From CAJWKT01 sp964465375 (GTDB lineage Bacteria; Pseudomonadota; Gammaproteobacteria; Steroidobacterales; Rariloculaceae): a DNA stretch of 64,000 nt. The stretch lies in the NCBI GenBank assembly GCA_964465375.1, contig CAYXIJ010000005.1, positions 1-64,000 on the forward strand. Direction: 5' to 3'. Below are positions 61,329 to 64,000 of this stretch, in pieces (within the stretch, counting starts at the first letter, position 1; every line of letters starts with the position of its first letter). The notes beneath the pieces are model-generated. The model searched no databases, was not told the DNA's origin, and was given only the letters and a program-made list of their open reading frames with translations. Position numbers and translations under genes: made by a program.

Positions 61329-61409
61329 GAGATTACATTAATCCGTCACTGGAACAAATTTGCCTTTTTTGTGGCCGATTAGTCAAGATGCTACGCTCAA
61401 CAGCCCTGG

Positions 61410-62477
61410 TTATCCTGTCTTATCTACCCCAAATACAAATTTGTCAGATCCTGGCAGGGTCTCTATGAAATCAGGCCCTAAAAGTTGGGATGGTGTTAAC
61501 GTACCTGCCACACCAGTTTCATTTAAAAGATGTGAAACACATGCAATAGAGCCATCAACCGTCACATCATAGCCATTGGCCGTGGTTATTCGACAGCATA
61601 ACTTCTGCCCTGATCGGTTTTTTACTTCTCCCCAAAAATGCGTTCTAGACGCCTTTCTCTGCTCGTCGGTTGGGCCCCGGGGCCCCTGGTTAATACGCTT
61701 TTTCAAAATTCTCTGTACCCAGCCAAGGCCCAAAAGAGCTCGAATGTAATTTAGCGCTTTCAGGACCCGAAAAACTTTTCTTGTTGCTGGTATGTAGACT
61801 TCAATATTTGGGATCCCTGTTGTCCAATACGCAGTAGATATGTCGCCCCACGGAATGGTTATCGAAAGTTTTTCCCCACTCCCGAAATCAATCCAACTCT
61901 GCTTATGCGCCAAAGGAACCGTCAGTATCTCCCCTTCCTTCCTTATCTTCCCCCCCTTTGCTGCACCTTCAACAGAAGTTTTAGCTGTCCCCCGGCTTAG
62001 GGACCCTCTTGAGTCAATACCCAATTTTAAGCAGGTAGCATCTGGCATCTTCAGCTTTAATTGCGCCGCAACACAATCAGTCGGAATCACATCCATTCCT
62101 ACACCAGGACAAAGCACAACTTTATTCTTTTTTGCCTTTTTAGCTAAACGCTGAGCTGCCTCAAAAACAACAATCTCACCGGTAATATCCAAATAATGTG
62201 TGCCGCTTTCCAGGCAGGCCTCCATCATTGCTGGGGCTGTTTTTGAAAACGGGCCAGCGCAATGCAGAACAACTGCAACATCCCCAATATACTTTTTTAT
62301 CACGCTAACATCTTGCAGTGAAAAAATACGATGAGGCAGGCTAAGGCTCTCTGCAAGTAACTGGATTTCCTCTTTGTTTCGCCCCGCTAGTATTGGCCTC
62401 ATTCCTGAGGCCACAGATTTCAAGGTGATTAACTCACCTGTGTAACCATTTGCACCGTAGATTAACCAGTCTTCCAA
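61410..62477 (-). CDS. saccharopine dehydrogenase-type NAD(P)-binding oxidoreductase
   Basis: A 355-residue reductase-like protein. The N-terminal nucleotide-binding fold is DWLIYGANGYTGELI, followed by LAGRNKEEIQLLAESL, LHCAGPFSKTAPAMMEACLESGTHYLDITGE and VVLCPGVGMDVIPTDCVAAQL, all typical of the family that includes trans-acting enoyl reductases of lipid synthesis. True saccharopine dehydrogenase activity is unlikely. It starts 12 nt after the oxygenase gene and precedes the membrane hydroxylase, so a shared lipid or small-molecule pathway is plausible. Confidence 0.85.
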   Translation of the reverse strand: MEDWLIYGANGYTGELITLKSVASGMRPILAGRNKEEIQLLAESLSLPHRIFSLQDVSVIKKYIGDVAVVLHCAGPFSKTAPAMMEACLESGTHYLDITGEIVVFEAAQRLAKKAKKNKVVLCPGVGMDVIPTDCVAAQLKLKMPDATCLKLGIDSRGSLSRGTAKTSVEGAAKGGKIRKEGEILTVPLAHKQSWIDFGSGEKLSITIPWGDISTAYWTTGIPNIEVYIPATRKVFRVLKALNYIRALLGLGWVQRILKKRINQGPRGPTDEQRKASRTHFWGEVKNRSGQKLCCRITTANGYDVTVDGSIACVSHLLNETGVAGTLTPSQLLGPDFIETLPGSDKFVFGVDKTG

Positions 62478-62489
62478 GATCTACCTTCC

Positions 62490-63935
62490 TTACCCCTTTT
62501 GTAGTTGTTCCCAGGGATTCTGATCACTAACAACGGGCATGAAATGGCAAAAAATATTTGCGAATTTGGTTCCTTTGAAAGGAATAGGTCGACCATGGAG
62601 CAGTCGGCCACCTTCATAAAACACAATCTCTCCGGGCTCCAGAAATATATTATGTTTTCGATAAAAATTGTCCTCAATGACCAGTGGCCACGGTTCTTTT
62701 ACGTCCTGATCTATGTTGATGATGGCACTGAGAATATGAGTTTTTAACTGGTCTCTATGGGGATTTAGAACTGATCCCTCTCTGTAAATCCTGATCCCAT
62801 AAACAAATGTTGGCAACAACTTGGTCTGGCTCCACTCTTCCAAGGGCTTCTTCAGGGATGCGTGTATTGCGTCCCGCAAATCCTCGGGTAACTCAATCAG
62901 ATCACTTCCTGGCCGGGTAGTACCTGGAACCTCTATGTAGCCTCCTTCCACGTGCTCCGTTTGTTTAGTATTTTGGTGGGCTGAGTGGAATGTAAGGAGT
63001 TTTTTGAATAAATCTTCATCTAGCTTGTCCTTCTTAAAACCAATTTCCGTGTAATTTTTTATGTACTCATTGGGCTCTTTGGTAAACATTGCTCCATCAC
63101 CCTTGGTACGAAACCACTTGGTGATAACGGACTTCCAGCCCCTCCCAACTGGGTGTGCATGATGCATAGTATCGATATTGCATAAACCATCAGCATTTAG
63201 GTTGTTCCAGATGATTGCCATACCCTTCTTAGGCTGGATTGTTTTTTTCAGTCGGACAAATTCTGTTTCACCTCCCTGCTCTACCTCATTCAAATACACC
63301 ATGAAAGTGTAGGTTCTCTGGCCCTGCTCTTTGGCATACTGCTCAATTTGTTCACCCTCAAAATAATCTGTATGGGCTTTGAATTCCTGCCCTTTTTCAT
63401 AATATTGGCCTTGGATGATCTCAGAAAATGAAGAGTCAATTCCCATCATCTGACAGATCCTTCGGTCAACATCCGCAATCAAAGGATCGCTCATAACACC
63501 CAGATCACAGGTCCTGCTGGTTCTAAAGGTCGGATCATATGCACCGCTACTGGCTATAGCGGATGGGCGAAGTTTTGATTTAATTAGCTGAGTAACCTGG
63601 TCGCATTCGTCAGCATTCAGAAAATTTTCCAACGTATAGAATTCAGCCTTCCTCGTATCTAGCTGGTCGGCATTGGGGATAAAGATTTTTTCTTGCTCTA
63701 CCTTTTTCTCAGACTCAGAATAAATCGTAATTTTCGGATTATCTTTATCAATACGTTTTAGTGGATTGATGATCTCGGACGGGTCAACCAAAGGCACAAA
63801 ATTCATTTCATTTTTAATGTCTTTTGCATCGAATCCCTCGTCCAAGAGAATTTTGTAGATCCCATCAAGATCACATCCTCGATCTATATTCAGCTGAATC
63901 CAATCCTTCCAGTCTTGTGTGATTTTTCTGGTCAA
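62490..63935 (-). CDS. tandem 2-oxoglutarate/Fe(II) oxygenase (prolyl-4-hydroxylase-like plus second domain)
   Basis: A 481-residue protein starting at TTG 63935, the only usable start in its frame near the top. After a helical N-terminus there is a prolyl-4-hydroxylase-type domain (about 95-280) with iron ligands His188 and Asp190 (AHTDYF), distal His258 and 2OG-binding Lys268 (HPVGRGWK). A second domain (about 370-470) has its own facial triad, HRD at 393-395 and His447 in LLHGRP with Arg449. Two catalytic jelly rolls in one chain is unusual. The substrate (protein or lipid) is unknown. It is upstream of and close to the reductase gene. Confidence 0.85.
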   Translation of the reverse strand: MTRKITQDWKDWIQLNIDRGCDLDGIYKILLDEGFDAKDIKNEMNFVPLVDPSEIINPLKRIDKDNPKITIYSESEKKVEQEKIFIPNADQLDTRKAEFYTLENFLNADECDQVTQLIKSKLRPSAIASSGAYDPTFRTSRTCDLGVMSDPLIADVDRRICQMMGIDSSFSEIIQGQYYEKGQEFKAHTDYFEGEQIEQYAKEQGQRTYTFMVYLNEVEQGGETEFVRLKKTIQPKKGMAIIWNNLNADGLCNIDTMHHAHPVGRGWKSVITKWFRTKGDGAMFTKEPNEYIKNYTEIGFKKDKLDEDLFKKLLTFHSAHQNTKQTEHVEGGYIEVPGTTRPGSDLIELPEDLRDAIHASLKKPLEEWSQTKLLPTFVYGIRIYREGSVLNPHRDQLKTHILSAIINIDQDVKEPWPLVIEDNFYRKHNIFLEPGEIVFYEGGRLLHGRPIPFKGTKFANIFCHFMPVVSDQNPWEQLQKG

Positions 63936-63955
63936 ATTTTTATCAACTAGATTTT

Positions 63956-64000
63956 CTATTGATCAAGTTGGTCCATTCGATCAATGGCCTTTTTCATCTG
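63956..64000 (-). CDS. C-terminal end of a further leftward gene
   Basis: At the right edge a leftward frame is open for 14 codons and ends with TAG at 63956-63958, reading QMKKAIDRMDQLDQ. It looks like a helical, charged protein tail and stops 20 bp before the oxygenase start, so it is probably the upstream gene of the same operon. The fragment is too short to identify. Confidence 0.35.
   Translation of the reverse strand, partial: QMKKAIDRMDQLDQ

Overview
The window reads as a chromosomal segment of an uncultured, probably marine gammaproteobacterium, most likely from a metagenome-derived assembly (there is a 10-N scaffold gap at 15427-15436). The lineage call rests on gene families and gene order: yggX-mutY, dut-coaBC, rpmB-rpmG, coaD-rsmD next to ftsE-ftsX-rpoH, gltB-gltD, argS followed by a SPOR protein, fmt-rsmB-DUF4390-ntrY-ntrX, smg-topA-tsaC-aroE, and prlC. 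It is densely packed, mostly housekeeping sequence. I see no CRISPR array, prophage, integrase or recognisable insertion sequence.

Layout. 1-5300: the N-terminal part of an exported protein, tRNA-Phe, acetyl-CoA synthetase, then a leftward mutY/yggX/SRPBCC group and tRNA-Gly(CCC). 5400-17940: beta-propeller phytase, trmB, a Rieske protein, AmpG-like permease, exonuclease III paralog 1, pyrE, dut, coaBC, rpmB-rpmG, an acyl-CoA desaturase, mutM (broken by the gap and a 45-bp duplication), gamma-glutamyltransferase and coaD. 17990-24210: rsmD, then rightward ftsE-ftsX-rpoH, followed by a response regulator and histidine kinase of the type known from the proteobacterial dedicated sortase system. 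24210-31530: msrA, gltD, gltB and a 540-bp regulatory-looking gap. 31530-39000: FadI-like thiolase, AgcS symporter, fructosamine kinase family protein, HNH protein and a three-gene transhydrogenase operon. 39300-50930: priA (with an in-frame amber codon), argS, a SPOR protein, and the leftward def-fmt-rsmB-DUF4390-ntrY-ntrX block. 51290-60030: smg, topA, tsaC, aroE, glutathione reductase, oligopeptidase A and exonuclease III paralog 2. 60090-64000: a leftward group of a membrane fatty-acid-hydroxylase-type protein, a saccharopine-dehydrogenase-type reductase and a tandem two-domain 2-oxoglutarate oxygenase.

How the genes work together. Redox and nitrogen metabolism are well represented (transhydrogenase, glutathione reductase, MsrA, GOGAT, gamma-glutamyltransferase, NtrYX-like regulators). 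DNA repair is repeated: MutY, MutM, two exonuclease III paralogs and PriA. CoA biosynthesis is present as coaBC and coaD, and CoA-thioester users as acs and a thiolase.

The strongest unusual signal is a perfect CIRCE operator (TTAGCACTC-N9-GAGTGCTAA, 20415-20441) immediately upstream of rpoH. It implies that the HrcA repressor controls the heat-shock sigma factor, and perhaps the two-component genes 47 bp downstream. Other notable points are the amber codon in priA, the gap-associated duplication in mutM, an NtrX-like regulator lacking GAFTGA, and the 60-64 kb oxygenase/hydroxylase/reductase group, whose pathway I cannot name.
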